From assembly GCF_012726295.1 (NCBI RefSeq), contig NZ_JABAOB010000006.1:1-64000 (forward strand): DNA of 64,000 nt, written 5' to 3'. Below are positions 51,586 to 60,128 of the stretch, piece after piece; the stretch's first letter is position 1; every line of letters starts with the position of its first letter. The notes under the pieces are model-generated. The model saw only the letters and a list, made by a program, of their open reading frames with translations. It searched no databases and was not told the origin of the DNA. The stretch comes from Chitinophaga sp. Ak27. GTDB lineage: Bacteria > Bacteroidota > Bacteroidia > Chitinophagales > Chitinophagaceae. The position numbers were made by a program, and so were the translations under genes.

Positions 51586-52704
51586 CTAGCGGAGTATATT
51601 CTTCATCGCTGTAAACGGTATAAACAAGGTTACTTGTCCCAATGCATAAGGCCCTATTTCATATGGAACATAACTGAAGGCAACCCCTTTATTGGTAATT
51701 ATAAAGTTATTATTAGGCGGAATGCTTTTTACCAGCAGGTTCTGATCCAGCGCTTCTTCTTCACTCATATGAAACCGGTCTTTGAAAGCCTTATCCAGCA
51801 AAGTACTCAGCGTTTCCTTATATCCCGGCTTGAAAATATCATCCGGGGTGAGTACCTTCTTCTTAGAGAGATCCAGGGTTTTATAAATAGCTCCCCAATT
51901 GCCATGTGCACCACCAGTAAAGTCATATGCATACTTTTCGATTACCAGCAACGGCCAGGTATTGTATACTACTTTCATATCATTGTCGGTGGTCCAATTC
52001 CAGGACAAGGCAGCGGAAGCATCGTTAAACTCGCTGCTATCGGCATCTTTGGCGGATACCCGGTAACTCATAATAAATGAATCAATACCCCTCCGTATAT
52101 ATTGCTGCGGGTTCCGCAACGCAGTGCTGCCGGTTACCTGCTGGATGATAAAATTGGCCGTAGTGCTATCTACCAGCGAATCCGGCCAGATAATGCTGCT
52201 GGAAACGGTTCCAATAGGTGATTTCGGAAAGGACGGAATTAAACTCGCAGAATCTATCTGGTAATATACCTGCAAAGGCACCGCCTTTTTCAGGTCGGTA
52301 TGAAAATTAAAATGATAGGAGGTACCATTGCCATGCCAGACTCCTTTAAAATTCCCTTCGTCGGAAAGGTATCCGCTGAACAGGCGGTCTTCTGTACTAT
52401 TATTGGTTTCTTCGTAAAGATTTACCAGGCCTGAGTCCAACGTTCCCCATAAACCCACCGGCCTGCCGGTGCTGTCGTCGCAATAGTAGCCACGAAACAA
52501 GTGCGGTGCTGTTTTTAACAGCTGCATGGTAATTTCCTTGTCGCCTAGTTTCCCTTTCAGCTGTGTATAAAAGAGAGGGGTAGACGCCAACGGAACAATA
52601 ACGTTAGTGGTATCGCCAGGGCCGGTGTTACCGTTGCCATTGCGCGAGTGACAGGAAAACAGGGCAGCCGCAAATATCAACAGCAGAAATGAAGCTCTTT
52701 TCAT
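51586..52704 (-). CDS. DUF3298/DUF4163 lipoprotein (RsiV-like fold)
   Basis: A 372-residue lipoprotein (lipobox ALFSC, Cys18). The C-terminal half has the DUF3298 pattern also seen in RsiV: 'YAYDFTGGAHGNWGAIYKTLDLSKKKVLTPDDIFKPGYKETLSTLLDKAF' and 'NFIITNKGVAFSYVPYEIGPYALGQVTLFIPFTAMK'. In RsiV this fold binds lysozyme and controls a sigma factor; here no sigma factor is fused or adjacent, so only the fold is claimed. The start is the ATG at 52704 that begins the signal peptide, since the frame is open further upstream. Confidence 0.83.
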   Translation of the reverse strand: MKRASFLLLIFAAALFSCHSRNGNGNTGPGDTTNVIVPLASTPLFYTQLKGKLGDKEITMQLLKTAPHLFRGYYCDDSTGRPVGLWGTLDSGLVNLYEETNNSTEDRLFSGYLSDEGNFKGVWHGNGTSYHFNFHTDLKKAVPLQVYYQIDSASLIPSFPKSPIGTVSSSIIWPDSLVDSTTANFIIQQVTGSTALRNPQQYIRRGIDSFIMSYRVSAKDADSSEFNDASAALSWNWTTDNDMKVVYNTWPLLVIEKYAYDFTGGAHGNWGAIYKTLDLSKKKVLTPDDIFKPGYKETLSTLLDKAFKDRFHMSEEEALDQNLLVKSIPPNNNFIITNKGVAFSYVPYEIGPYALGQVTLFIPFTAMKNILR

Positions 52705-52749
52705 AGTATGATTTATATCAGGTAGCTCAAAATTACTATTATCCTTCCA

Positions 52750-52757
52750 TACCTTTG
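52750..52757 (+). promoter_or_regulatory. pdxH promoter box TACCTTTG
   Basis: TAnnTTTG match in the 86-base divergent gap; leader of about 27 bases. Confidence 0.65.
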
Positions 52758-52790
52758 AGGACCCGTTTGAACCAATAAAATTAACTGCGC

Positions 52791-53438
52791 ATGTTGAACC
52801 AGAAAATAGCGGATTTAAGGAAAGATTATAAGTTGGCTTCCCTGGATGAAAGCGAAGTAGCGTCTTACCCATTATCCCAGTTCGATAAATGGTGGAAGGA
52901 TGCTATCCATAGTGAAATAGATGAGCCTAATGCCATGACATTGGCTACCAGCACGCCTGACGGGCATCCCTCTGCGCGTATTGTATTACTGAAAAGTTTT
53001 GATGAAGAAGGTTTTCTGTTTTTTACCAACTACGAAAGCCGCAAAGGACAAGAGCTGGCCGCCAATCCGCATGTAACGTTGTTGTTTTTCTGGCGGGAAC
53101 TGGAAAGGCAGGTACGCGTAGAAGGTACGGTGAGTAAAGCCCCAATGGCTGTCAGTAACGAATATTATAACAGCAGGCCATTAGGAAGCAGGATAGGAGC
53201 TATTGCCTCGCCCCAGAGTAAGGTCATTCCTGACCGATCTTTCCTGGAAGAACAGGTAGACCAGGTAGCTTCAAAATATACGCAGGAAGACCCCCAAAGA
53301 CCCGATTACTGGGGTGGATACCTGGTGAAGCCACAGGTCATTGAATTCTGGCAGGGCAGAAGTAACCGCCTGCATGATAGAATCCTGTATACATTGACCG
53401 CCGAAGGCAGCTGGAAGATAGAGCGACTGGCCCCTTAA
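52791..53438 (+). CDS. pdxH: Pyridoxamine/pyridoxine 5'-phosphate oxidase
   Basis: A 215-residue FMN enzyme that makes pyridoxal 5'-phosphate. Signatures: 'NAMTLATSTPDGHPSARIVLLKSFDEEGFLFFTNYESRKGQEL', 'VTLLFFWRELERQVRVEGTVSK', 'RPLGSRIGAIASPQSKVI' and the C-terminal 'PDYWGGYLVKPQVIEFWQGRSNRLHDRILY'. Full length. Flanked by two REP-like repeats along with the divergent lipoprotein gene. Confidence 0.97.
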   Translation: MLNQKIADLRKDYKLASLDESEVASYPLSQFDKWWKDAIHSEIDEPNAMTLATSTPDGHPSARIVLLKSFDEEGFLFFTNYESRKGQELAANPHVTLLFFWRELERQVRVEGTVSKAPMAVSNEYYNSRPLGSRIGAIASPQSKVIPDRSFLEEQVDQVASKYTQEDPQRPDYWGGYLVKPQVIEFWQGRSNRLHDRILYTLTAEGSWKIERLAP

Positions 53439-53454
53439 AAAGCATAAAGACGAA

Positions 53455-53533
53455 AGCAAAAAGCTATTGAGGCGAATGATCAAAGCGGATATGATGAAAT
53501 CGCTCTGTTCATTCGCCTCAATAGCTTTTTGCT
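53455..53533. repeat. REP-like inverted repeat, copy 2
   Basis: A perfect 25-bp arm at 53455-53479 is the reverse complement of 53509-53533. The block at 53461-53487 is identical to 51491-51517 in copy 1. It lies between convergent pdxH and the THX gene. Confidence 0.88.
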
Positions 53534-53556
53534 TTATGCTTCAAGCTTTCAGCTTC

Positions 53557-53676
53557 TTACGCTTTTGGCGCTGCTGCTTTAGCTGCAGAATTTTTTCTGG
53601 TTTTAGCAGATCTTACTTTGCCGAAAGATTTACTGAAGATTTTACCTCTTTTGGTTTTAATATCTCCTCTACCCAT
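53557..53676 (-). CDS. Small ribosomal protein THX (bTHX)
   Basis: A 39-residue basic protein starting MGRGDIKTKRGKIFSKSFGK, which matches the THX signature 'MGKGD-KTxRGKIxxGxxGKxR'. THX sits at the head of the 30S subunit and is common in Bacteroidetes and Thermus. The C-terminus is a lysine/alanine tail. It is too short for routine ORF calling. It lies downstream of the HU gene on the same strand but after a strong terminator. Confidence 0.9.
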   Translation of the reverse strand: MGRGDIKTKRGKIFSKSFGKVRSAKTRKNSAAKAAAPKA

Positions 53677-53771
53677 AACGAATAATTTGAAGTTTGTTGT
53701 TTAAATATGATGTTATCAGCCTGCAAATTACTGTAATTCGATGAAATAGTGTAGTGCTGGCCCTTTGATAT

Positions 53772-53806
53772 AAAAAAAAAGCAAGAAACATGATTGTTCC
53801 TTGCTT
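53772..53806 (-). terminator. HU gene terminator
   Basis: On the minus strand AAGCAAGGAACA pairs with TGTTTCTTGCTT (one mismatch) and is followed by an eight-base T-run. Confidence 0.88.
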
Positions 53807-53826
53807 GAATAAGTTGTGCTAACTGA

Positions 53827-54096
53827 TTAGAGCTTGTCAGATAAAGCTTTACCAGCTTTGAATTTAGCAACTTTCTTAGCCTTGATCTTAATGATCTGAC
53901 CGGTTTGTGGGTTTCTACCGTTACGTGCAGCACGTTTAGAAACGGAGAAAGTACCGAAACCAACCAAAGTTACTTTACCACCTTTTTTCAGGGTATCAGC
54001 AACAGCTTTGGTGAAAGAATCCAGAGCTTCGTTAGCTTGGGTTTTGGTAATGCCTGCATCTTTAGCAAGCTTGTCGATTAATTCGGCTTTGTTCAT
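53827..54096 (-). CDS. HU-family DNA-binding protein
   Basis: An 89-residue histone-like protein: 'MNKAELIDKLAKDAGITKTQANEALDSFTKAVADTLKKGGKVTLVGFGTFSVSKRAARNGRNPQTGQIIKIKAKK' is a canonical HU, with the DNA-bending arm 'RAARNGRNPQTG'. It bends DNA non-specifically and compacts the chromosome. Transcribed from a clear TATATTTG promoter with a leader of about 35 bases. Confidence 0.96.
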   Translation of the reverse strand: MNKAELIDKLAKDAGITKTQANEALDSFTKAVADTLKKGGKVTLVGFGTFSVSKRAARNGRNPQTGQIIKIKAKKVAKFKAGKALSDKL

Positions 54097-54137
54097 AGTT
54101 AGTAAGATTTAACTAGTGAAAAAATGTTTGATGTGAG

Positions 54138-54145
54138 CAAATATA
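54138..54145 (-). promoter_or_regulatory. HU promoter box TATATTTG
   Basis: Minus-strand TAnnTTTG match, 41 bases upstream of the HU start codon. Confidence 0.72.
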
Positions 54146-54246
54146 GCGCGTTTTATCAGATTACCAAATTTTTTACAACTTTTTTATAGAAAATTTTATC
54201 GGCTGAAAAACGCTACTGGTAACGGTTACAGCTGATTAGGCTATAA

Positions 54247-54273
54247 TATGCTAAAGTGCCCGACTTTAGCATA
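54247..54273. terminator. 11-bp hairpin between DUF4286 and HU genes
   Basis: TATGCTAAAGT (54247-54257) is the exact reverse complement of ACTTTAGCATA (54263-54273), loop GCCCG. No T-run follows on either strand, so it is a hairpin that may end the DUF4286 transcript or act as an operator. Confidence 0.55.
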
Positions 54274-54412
54274 ATTCCATGAAACCCTTTGTGGAAGCAT
54301 GTTTACCCGTTTTTTTACTATTAACGCGGCTATGGACCAAGTATTGTACCAAAGTCCGGATGCCTTGAAAATAGTGGATTTCCTGTGGATAAGTTTAGTC
54401 AAGACCCCTTAC

Positions 54413-54715
54413 TTAAATGACCTCCATGACGGTATTAAACGCCACAAAACTATCGCCGAAGATGGTGTAGGCACGCTGCCGCAGGGCTTGTTGATGCTGC
54501 GTTACGAACAGATTATATTCCTCCAGGCTATCGGCGAGGTATTGCACAACATAGGTAGGTCCCTCTTCATCGTCTTGCTCCAATAACCTACTTATACGGT
54601 ATTCCCGGAATAGCCCGGTAGACATGATAGCCGGAATTTGCTCCTCCCTCATCCACTGTAGCCACTGAAAACTTAGTTCTGTGGCCACTTTTGTGGTTAC
54701 ATTATATATGATCAT
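54413..54715 (-). CDS. DUF4286 family protein
   Basis: A 100-residue cytoplasmic protein: 'MIIYNVTTKVATELSFQWLQWMREEQIPAIMSTGLF' and 'TYVVQYLADSLEEYNLFVTQHQQALRQRAYTIFGDSFVAFNTVMEVI' match DUF4286, a small conserved Bacteroidetes family with a ferredoxin-like (dimeric alpha-beta barrel) look. Function unknown. It follows exonuclease III by 18 bases, so the two are cotranscribed. Confidence 0.85.
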   Translation of the reverse strand: MIIYNVTTKVATELSFQWLQWMREEQIPAIMSTGLFREYRISRLLEQDDEEGPTYVVQYLADSLEEYNLFVTQHQQALRQRAYTIFGDSFVAFNTVMEVI

Positions 54716-54733
54716 ACCTTCCGTTTATAAGGT

Positions 54734-55498
54734 TTAAAGGGCCAGCTCCACGAACACCGGACAATGGTCGGAGTGCTTTACCTGCTGGTAAATGGAGGCA
54801 TGTTTAAGCCGGTCTTTTAGAGGAGATGTTACGTTAATATAGTCAATACGCCAGCCTTTATTGTTGTTCCTGGCATTGGCCCGGAAGCTCCACCAGCTGT
54901 ACTGGTGTGGTTCGGGATTGAAATGACGGAAACTGTCTACAAAGCCACTTTCAAAGAAGCGGTCCATCCAGGCCCGTTCTTCAGGTAAAAAGCCAGTCGA
55001 ATTTTTATTGCTTACCGGGTCGTGGATGTCAATGGGCTTGTGACAAATGTTGTAATCACCGCATACTACTACGTTTGGACGGGTTTTCTTCAGAACATCC
55101 AGGTACTGGAAAAACTCCTCCAGCCACTGGTATTTATAGGTTTGCCTGTCCTCTCCGCTGGTGCCGGAGGGGAAATAGGTATTGATCAGCGTAATATCGC
55201 CAAAATCCAGCCGTATAAAGCGGCCTTCCTGGTCGCTCTGCGCATGGCCGTTGCCATATTGAACAAAATCCGGTTTGATACGGGTCAACACGGCCACGCC
55301 GCTGTAGCCCTTCTTTTGGGCCGGAAACCAGTAATGTTCATATCCCAGTTGCTCAAATTGCTGAAAGTCGACGTTTTCCTGGTGGGCTTTTATTTCCTGG
55401 AGGCAGATAATATCGGCAGGATCAGATTGTAACCATTCGGTAAATCCTTTGGTCATGGCCGATCTCAGGCCATTAACGTTGTAAGATATGATTCTCAT
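54734..55498 (-). CDS. xth: Exodeoxyribonuclease III
   Basis: A 254-residue AP endonuclease/3'-exonuclease of the EEP superfamily: 'MRIISYNVNGLRSA', catalytic Glu in 'ICLQEIKAH', 'KGYSGVAVLTR', 'VCGDYNICHKPIDIHDP', 'WWSFRANARNNNKGWRIDYI' and 'HSDHCPVFVEL'. It cleaves abasic sites in base-excision repair. Full length. Followed closely by a DUF4286 gene. Confidence 0.95.
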   Translation of the reverse strand: MRIISYNVNGLRSAMTKGFTEWLQSDPADIICLQEIKAHQENVDFQQFEQLGYEHYWFPAQKKGYSGVAVLTRIKPDFVQYGNGHAQSDQEGRFIRLDFGDITLINTYFPSGTSGEDRQTYKYQWLEEFFQYLDVLKKTRPNVVVCGDYNICHKPIDIHDPVSNKNSTGFLPEERAWMDRFFESGFVDSFRHFNPEPHQYSWWSFRANARNNNKGWRIDYINVTSPLKDRLKHASIYQQVKHSDHCPVFVELAL

Positions 55499-55581
55499 GC
55501 GCTGTAAACTTTGAATAGCCGGTGTTTAGCGACAAGTAGCATAGGGGAGTATGCGCGGCCCAACACCAGCTATTACTTTAT

Positions 55582-58344
55582 TTAGATATCGTATTCCAGG
55601 TTGGGGCGGAGCCATTGTTCTGCTTCCTCTACTGTCCAGCCTTTACGGGCTGCATAGTCTGTTACCTGGTCTTTTTCTATTTTTCCAAGTCCGAAGTATT
55701 TGCCTTCCGGGTTGGCAAAATACCAGCCGCTAACGCTGGATGCAGGGTACATCGCAAGCGATTCGGTTAAGGTAATGCCGGTATTTTCGGTGGCATTCAG
55801 GAGGTCAAACAGCTTGTACTTTTCGGTATGGTCTGGGCAGGCAGGATAACCCGGGGCCGGACGTATACCGGCATATTCTTCTTTAATCAGCTGTTCATTG
55901 GTAAGATGTTCTTCAGAGGCATATCCCCAGAACTCTTTACGAACCCGCTCGTGCATCAGTTCCGCAAAAGCCTCTGCCAGCCTGTCTGCCAGTGCTTTCA
56001 GCATTATACTGTTATAGTCGTCATGCTCGGCTTTAAATTTTTCCAGCCACTGTTCAATGCCAATGCCAGCTGTTACGGCGAAGCCGCCAATATAGTCGGT
56101 TTTGCCGGTTTCCACCGGGGCAATGAAATCCGCGAGTGACAAGTTTGCCTGGCCCGGCGCCTTCTTCACCTGTTGACGCAGGAATTCCAGCTGTACAGGG
56201 GGAATGTCCGGCTGCTCGGGCGTTACTTTCACAGAGTCCGGAGCCACACGATTAGCCGGGAAAATGCCTATTACTGCATTGGCCGTCAGCCATTTTTCTG
56301 CAACAATTTTTTTCAACAGCTCCTGTGCATCCTTGTACAGGCGGGTGGCTTCTACCCCTACTATCTCATCACTCAGGATCTGGGGGAATTTACCATGTAG
56401 TTCCCAGGCAATGAAGAATGGCTGCCAGTCAATATATTTTGCAATTTCTCCCAGGTCGTATTGCTCAAATTTCCGGATACCGGTCATTTTGGGCTTTACA
56501 GGGGTGAAAGCCGGCCAGTCTATCACCGTTTTGTTTTCCTGGGCTGCGGCAATGGGGAGAAATTGTTTGGTTTGTTTTTTATTCTTGAATGCCTCGCTCA
56601 GCTTCTCATATTCGCTTTTAATACCAGCCAGGAAACCGGGTTTCAGGGCTTTGTTGAGCAAACTGCCCGTAACGGTTACACTGCGGGAAGCATCCAGTAC
56701 GTGTACTACTCCATGCCCGTATTCCTGCGCTATCTTCACGGCAGTATGGGTACGGCTGGTGGTAGCACCGCCAATGATGAGCGGAATGTTGAAATCCTGT
56801 CTTTTCAGTTCACGGGCTACGTGCACCATTTCATCCAGGCTGGGGGTAATCAGGCCGCTGAGACCAATAATATCCACATTTTCCTGGCGGGCCGTTTGCA
56901 GGATTTTCTCTGCCGGCACCATTACACCCAGGTCAATAATTTCATAGCCGTTACAGGCCAGTACTACACCCACAATATTTTTACCGATGTCGTGTACATC
57001 GCCTTTTACGGTGGCTAGCAGTATTTTACCGGCATTCTTTATTTCGCCGCCTTGTTCAGCCTGGATCCGGGCCTTTTCTTCCTCAATATAAGGGGTGAGG
57101 ATGGCTACGGACTTTTTCATTACACGGGCGCTTTTTACTACCTGCGGCAGGAACATTTTACCACTGCCAAATAGGTCGCCCACTATGTTCATTCCCGCCA
57201 TCAGCGGGCCTTCAATTACATCCAGTGGACGAGGATATTTCTGACGGGCCTCTTCAGTATCTCCATCTATATAGTCGGTAATACCGTTTACCAGTGCATG
57301 ACTTAATCTTTCTTCTACGGTACCCGTGCGCCAGGTTTCATCTTTCTCCACTACCTTGCCTTTGGCCTTTACGGTTTCGGCAAACTGTATCAATCTTTCT
57401 GTAGCGTCATCCCGCCTGTTTAGTATGGCATCCTCACATAATTCGCGGAGCTGTGGTTCTATGTCGTCATAAATCTGCAACATCCCGGCATTTACAATAC
57501 CCATGTCCATGCCCGCTTTGATGGCATGAAACAAGAATACGGAGTGCATAGCCTCCCGCACGGTTTCATTACCGCGGAATGAGAAGGATACGTTACTGAC
57601 CCCGCCACTCACTTTTGCCAGAGGCATCAGTTCTTTGATGCGGCGGGTAGCGCTGATAAATTCTACGGCGTAGTTGTTATGCTCTTCAATACCAGTAGCA
57701 ATGGCAAATATATTGGGATCGAATATGATATCCTGTGGTTCATAGCCTACAACTTCAGTCAGGATCTTATAGGCACGATGACTGAACTGCACCCTCTTTT
57801 CTTCTGTATCGGCTTGTCCATGCTCATCAAAAGCCATTACCACTACGGCGGCGCCATAACTTCTGCAGATATGGGCCTGTTCAATGAATTTGGCTTCTCC
57901 TTCTTTTAAACTGATGGAGTTTACAATACACTTTCCCTGTACACATTTCAACCCTGCTTCGATCACGGAAAACTTACTGGAGTCGATCATGATCGGGATG
58001 CGGGAAATATCCGGTTCTGCTGCGAGCAGGTTCAGGAAAGTAGTCATGGCTGTTTCGCCATCGAGGAGGGCGTCGTCCATGTTTACGTCCAGGATCTGGG
58101 CTCCGCTTTCTACCTGTTGACGGGCAACAGACAGGGCTTCTTCGAAATGTCCTTCCCTGATAAGACGGGCAAATTTCTTTGAACCGGTTACGTTGGTACG
58201 TTCCCCTACGTTGATAAAGTTGGTTTCAGGTCTGACCACCAGCGGTTCCAATCCACTCAGGCGCAGATAGGGTTTGATAACCCGTTGACCTTCACTGGCA
58301 ATTGGTTCACTGATGTCGGTATTATTGATAATAGCTTCGCTCAT
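55582..58344 (-). CDS. metH: Cobalamin-dependent methionine synthase, folate/B12/activation part
   Basis: A 920-residue protein with three MetH modules: the pterin-binding domain (about 35-320, '[22 protein letters not shown]', '[13 protein letters not shown]'), the B12 cap and cobalamin-binding domain with the axial-ligand motif DVHDIG (His451), and the SAM-binding activation domain (about 600-920, '[13 protein letters not shown]', '[17 protein letters not shown]'). It transfers methyl from 5-methyl-THF via cobalamin to homocysteine. The homocysteine-binding module is a separate gene 44 bases upstream, the split arrangement common in Bacteroidetes. Length confirms that only the first domain is missing. 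Confidence 0.96.
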   Translation of the reverse strand: MSEAIINNTDISEPIASEGQRVIKPYLRLSGLEPLVVRPETNFINVGERTNVTGSKKFARLIREGHFEEALSVARQQVESGAQILDVNMDDALLDGETAMTTFLNLLAAEPDISRIPIMIDSSKFSVIEAGLKCVQGKCIVNSISLKEGEAKFIEQAHICRSYGAAVVVMAFDEHGQADTEEKRVQFSHRAYKILTEVVGYEPQDIIFDPNIFAIATGIEEHNNYAVEFISATRRIKELMPLAKVSGGVSNVSFSFRGNETVREAMHSVFLFHAIKAGMDMGIVNAGMLQIYDDIEPQLRELCEDAILNRRDDATERLIQFAETVKAKGKVVEKDETWRTGTVEERLSHALVNGITDYIDGDTEEARQKYPRPLDVIEGPLMAGMNIVGDLFGSGKMFLPQVVKSARVMKKSVAILTPYIEEEKARIQAEQGGEIKNAGKILLATVKGDVHDIGKNIVGVVLACNGYEIIDLGVMVPAEKILQTARQENVDIIGLSGLITPSLDEMVHVARELKRQDFNIPLIIGGATTSRTHTAVKIAQEYGHGVVHVLDASRSVTVTGSLLNKALKPGFLAGIKSEYEKLSEAFKNKKQTKQFLPIAAAQENKTVIDWPAFTPVKPKMTGIRKFEQYDLGEIAKYIDWQPFFIAWELHGKFPQILSDEIVGVEATRLYKDAQELLKKIVAEKWLTANAVIGIFPANRVAPDSVKVTPEQPDIPPVQLEFLRQQVKKAPGQANLSLADFIAPVETGKTDYIGGFAVTAGIGIEQWLEKFKAEHDDYNSIMLKALADRLAEAFAELMHERVRKEFWGYASEEHLTNEQLIKEEYAGIRPAPGYPACPDHTEKYKLFDLLNATENTGITLTESLAMYPASSVSGWYFANPEGKYFGLGKIEKDQVTDYAARKGWTVEEAEQWLRPNLEYDI

Positions 58345-58388
58345 TGTTGCTGTTGGTGGTGTTTAATAAAAAACTGTCCAGAGATAGG

Positions 58389-59405
58389 TTATGCCAGCGT
58401 TTCGGCTAATACAGGCCTACTGCGTGGTTGAATATGTTTTACGTGTTCCGCAATGTGGCGTATATGATCCGGGGTCGTCCCACAACAGCCACCTACCACG
58501 TTCACAAAGCCCGATGCAGCAAAATCTTCTATAATACAGGCAGTATCTTCCGGTTCTTCGTCATATTCTCCAAAGGCATTAGGCAAGCCTGCATTGGGAT
58601 AGCAGCTTACATAGCAGCTGGCAATGTTGGATAATTCCTCTACATAAGGACGCATTTGTTGTCCGCCCAGTGCACAGTTGAGGCCAACTGAAAATGGATT
58701 GGCGTGCATCACGGAAATGTAGAATGCTTCCAGCGTTTGTCCGCTCAGGGTTCTGCCGGAAGCATCGGTAATAGTACCGGAAATCATGACAGGCAACTCT
58801 GGGTTGCCGGATTCCCTGAAATACTTTTTGATGGCGTAAATGGCCGCCTTACAGTTCAGGGTATCGAAAATAGTTTCTATCAGTAAAATATCTACACCGC
58901 CCTCGTACAGGCCCCTGATCTGCTCTTCATAAGCTGTTGCTACTTCATCGAAGTAAACGGAGCGAAAGCCGGGGTTGTTAACGTCTGGCGACAGCGACAG
59001 GGTTTTGTTCATGGGCCCTATGGCGCCGGCTACAAAGCGTGGCTTATCGGGATTTTTGGCAGTGTATTCCGCCGCTGCTTTCTTCGCAATCCTGGCGGCG
59101 GCTACATTTAGCTCATACGCCAGTTCCTGCATGTCGTAATCGGCCATGGCAATGGAAGTACTGCTGAAGGTATTAGTTTCAATAATGTCAGCGCCTGCTT
59201 CCAGGTACTCCTTGTGAATGGCTTCGATAATCTGAGGCTGGGTAAGATTCAGCAGGTCATTGTTCCCTTTAAGGTCGCTGGGATAGTCGGCAAATCGGGC
59301 GCCCCTGTAGTCTGATTCCTGGAGTTGGTAGCGTTGAATCATGGTGCCCATTGCACCATCGATAATGAGTATGCGCTCATCAGCGCAGTCCTGTAAAGAT
59401 TTCAT
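58389..59405 (-). CDS. Methionine synthase, homocysteine S-methyltransferase part
   Basis: A 338-residue protein equal to the N-terminal domain of MetH. Zinc-binding cysteines are Cys244 in 'GLNCALGG' and Cys307-Cys308 in '[13 protein letters not shown]'; '[26 protein letters not shown]' is the standard MetH opening. It binds and activates homocysteine and works with the cobalamin-carrying protein encoded 44 bases downstream. It is the first gene of the pair and carries an unusual structured leader (59418-59477). Confidence 0.95.
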   Translation of the reverse strand: MKSLQDCADERILIIDGAMGTMIQRYQLQESDYRGARFADYPSDLKGNNDLLNLTQPQIIEAIHKEYLEAGADIIETNTFSSTSIAMADYDMQELAYELNVAAARIAKKAAAEYTAKNPDKPRFVAGAIGPMNKTLSLSPDVNNPGFRSVYFDEVATAYEEQIRGLYEGGVDILLIETIFDTLNCKAAIYAIKKYFRESGNPELPVMISGTITDASGRTLSGQTLEAFYISVMHANPFSVGLNCALGGQQMRPYVEELSNIASCYVSCYPNAGLPNAFGEYDEEPEDTACIIEDFAASGFVNVVGGCCGTTPDHIRHIAEHVKHIQPRSRPVLAETLA

Positions 59406-59417
59406 ATCTGTTAAGGC

Positions 59418-59477
59418 GTTTATTAGTTACAGTTAAGAAATGATAACGGGGTCGAACAATAAACAAATCCACCCCGT
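59418..59477 (-). promoter_or_regulatory. Candidate pseudoknot riboswitch in the metH leader (SAM-II-like)
   Basis: On the minus strand ACGGGGT (59477-59471) pairs perfectly with ACCCCGT (59452-59446), enclosing an 18-base loop. Within the loop GTTTATTG (59464-59457) can pair with TAATAAAC (59425-59418), eight pairs with one G-U, closing an H-type pseudoknot that ends 12 bases before the start codon. The loop begins GGATTTG and holds TATTG, and ACTAA follows; these resemble the SAM-II layout (stem, GAUUU-rich loop, GCUAA-type strand). Position in a methionine-synthesis leader fits. The 20-base spacer between strands is longer than in the SAM-II I recall. Confidence 0.5.
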
Positions 59478-59487
59478 AAAAGTGCCA

Positions 59488-59495
59488 CAAATATA
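59488..59495 (-). promoter_or_regulatory. metH promoter box TATATTTG
   Basis: Minus-strand TAnnTTTG match. The transcript would start just ahead of the pseudoknot's first strand, so the whole structure lies in the leader. Confidence 0.72.
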
Positions 59496-59634
59496 ACCTT
59501 TTCCCAGCTATTTTCTTGATTTGTGTATTTACGGGAAATAAGAAGTAATCAGCCTTTAAACAGGTTTTGAGATATGCTTATAATGTTGCTATTAAATATA
59601 GATTTTGATTATATTATAAATTTAATTTGGCAGA

Positions 59635-59658
59635 AGTCTACAAAGTCTACTATATTTG
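59635..59658 (+). promoter_or_regulatory. Promoter with direct repeat for the Cys-rich mini-gene
   Basis: TATATTTG at 59651-59658 fits TAnnTTTG. Immediately upstream AGTCTAC occurs twice (59635-59641 and 59644-59650, offset nine bases), a plausible regulator site overlapping the promoter. It reads toward the peptide at 59678. Confidence 0.6.
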
Positions 59659-59677
59659 TGGAGTAATAAATGATATC

Positions 59678-59770
59678 ATGCAACGAAATGATAGAAACAG
59701 TGTGAATTTACCAGCCCTGGCCACCCACCAGTCCTTTACCTGCAACTCGTGTAGCTGCTGTTGCCGCTAA
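59678..59770 (+). CDS. 30-residue peptide with C-terminal cysteine cluster (possible leader peptide)
   Basis: ATG 59678 to TAA 59770 encodes a 30-residue peptide ending TCNSCSCCCR: five of the last nine residues are Cys. A good promoter lies 20 bases upstream. Cys-rich leader peptides that let ribosomes sense cysteinyl-tRNA are known in other bacteria, and this one lies opposite the metH operon, fitting a sulfur-amino-acid theme. The Cys codons overlap a GCAAC/GTTGC stem. It could instead be a tiny metal-binding protein or a chance ORF. Confidence 0.5.
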   Translation: MQRNDRNSVNLPALATHQSFTCNSCSCCCR

Positions 59771-59824
59771 CATATTCGTCATTAGTTCTCCCATTTTTTT
59801 ATTACAACAACAAAATCGTCAGTC

Positions 59825-60043
59825 ATGACTATCTCAGAACATATCCATACCCTGCATAAACATCTGGCCAGCCTTGGTTTACAACCTGTGCCCCAGTCAA
59901 ACGATTCACAATCGGAAGTATTCAAGGTATGTTTCTTAAATAAACATGAAATGCAGCGCTGGAAAGCCTTGCAAGAGCAACAAACATCAGAAACCAATCA
60001 TAAAATATTACCAGACAGCCCTGCCAGGGGTACTGTCAAATAA
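59825..60043 (+). CDS. Small protein of unknown function (72 residues)
   Basis: A 72-residue ORF beginning MTISEHIHTLHKHLASLGL, hydrophilic and predicted helical, with no signal peptide or membrane segment and no family I recognise. Support comes from context: it lies 54 bases after the Cys-rich peptide, on the same strand, inside a unit bounded by a promoter at 59651 and a terminator at 60079. The opposite-strand ORF in the same place lacks such signals. Function unknown. Confidence 0.45.
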   Translation: MTISEHIHTLHKHLASLGLQPVPQSNDSQSEVFKVCFLNKHEMQRWKALQEQQTSETNHKILPDSPARGTVK

Positions 60044-60078
60044 CTTTTTCATAACGTGGAATTACAGGTTAAACGAAG

Positions 60079-60109
60079 ACGGGTGCTGTTGAGCACCCGT
60101 ATTTATTTT
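60079..60109 (+). terminator. Terminator closing the Cys-rich peptide unit
   Basis: ACGGGTGCT (60079-60087) pairs perfectly with AGCACCCGT (60092-60100) around GTTG, followed by ATTTATTTT. Confidence 0.85.
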
Positions 60110-60128
60110 CAGCTGTTTATGTTCTCAC

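Noticed and set aside
54299-54586. 95-codon plus-strand ORF
   Set aside because: Mostly antisense to the DUF4286 gene, which matches a known family; no plus-strand promoter found.
56204-56947. 247-codon plus-strand ORF
   Set aside because: Antisense to the cobalamin-binding part of metH; no promoter or conserved feature.
55582-59405. Frameshift or pseudogene explanation for the two metH genes
   Set aside because: Both parts have complete domains, own start codons and a 44-base gap; the split arrangement is usual in Bacteroidetes.
59782-59997. Cys-rich minus-strand ORF of 71 codons
   Set aside because: It opposes the 72-codon plus-strand ORF, which lies between a promoter and a terminator on its own strand; the minus ORF has neither.
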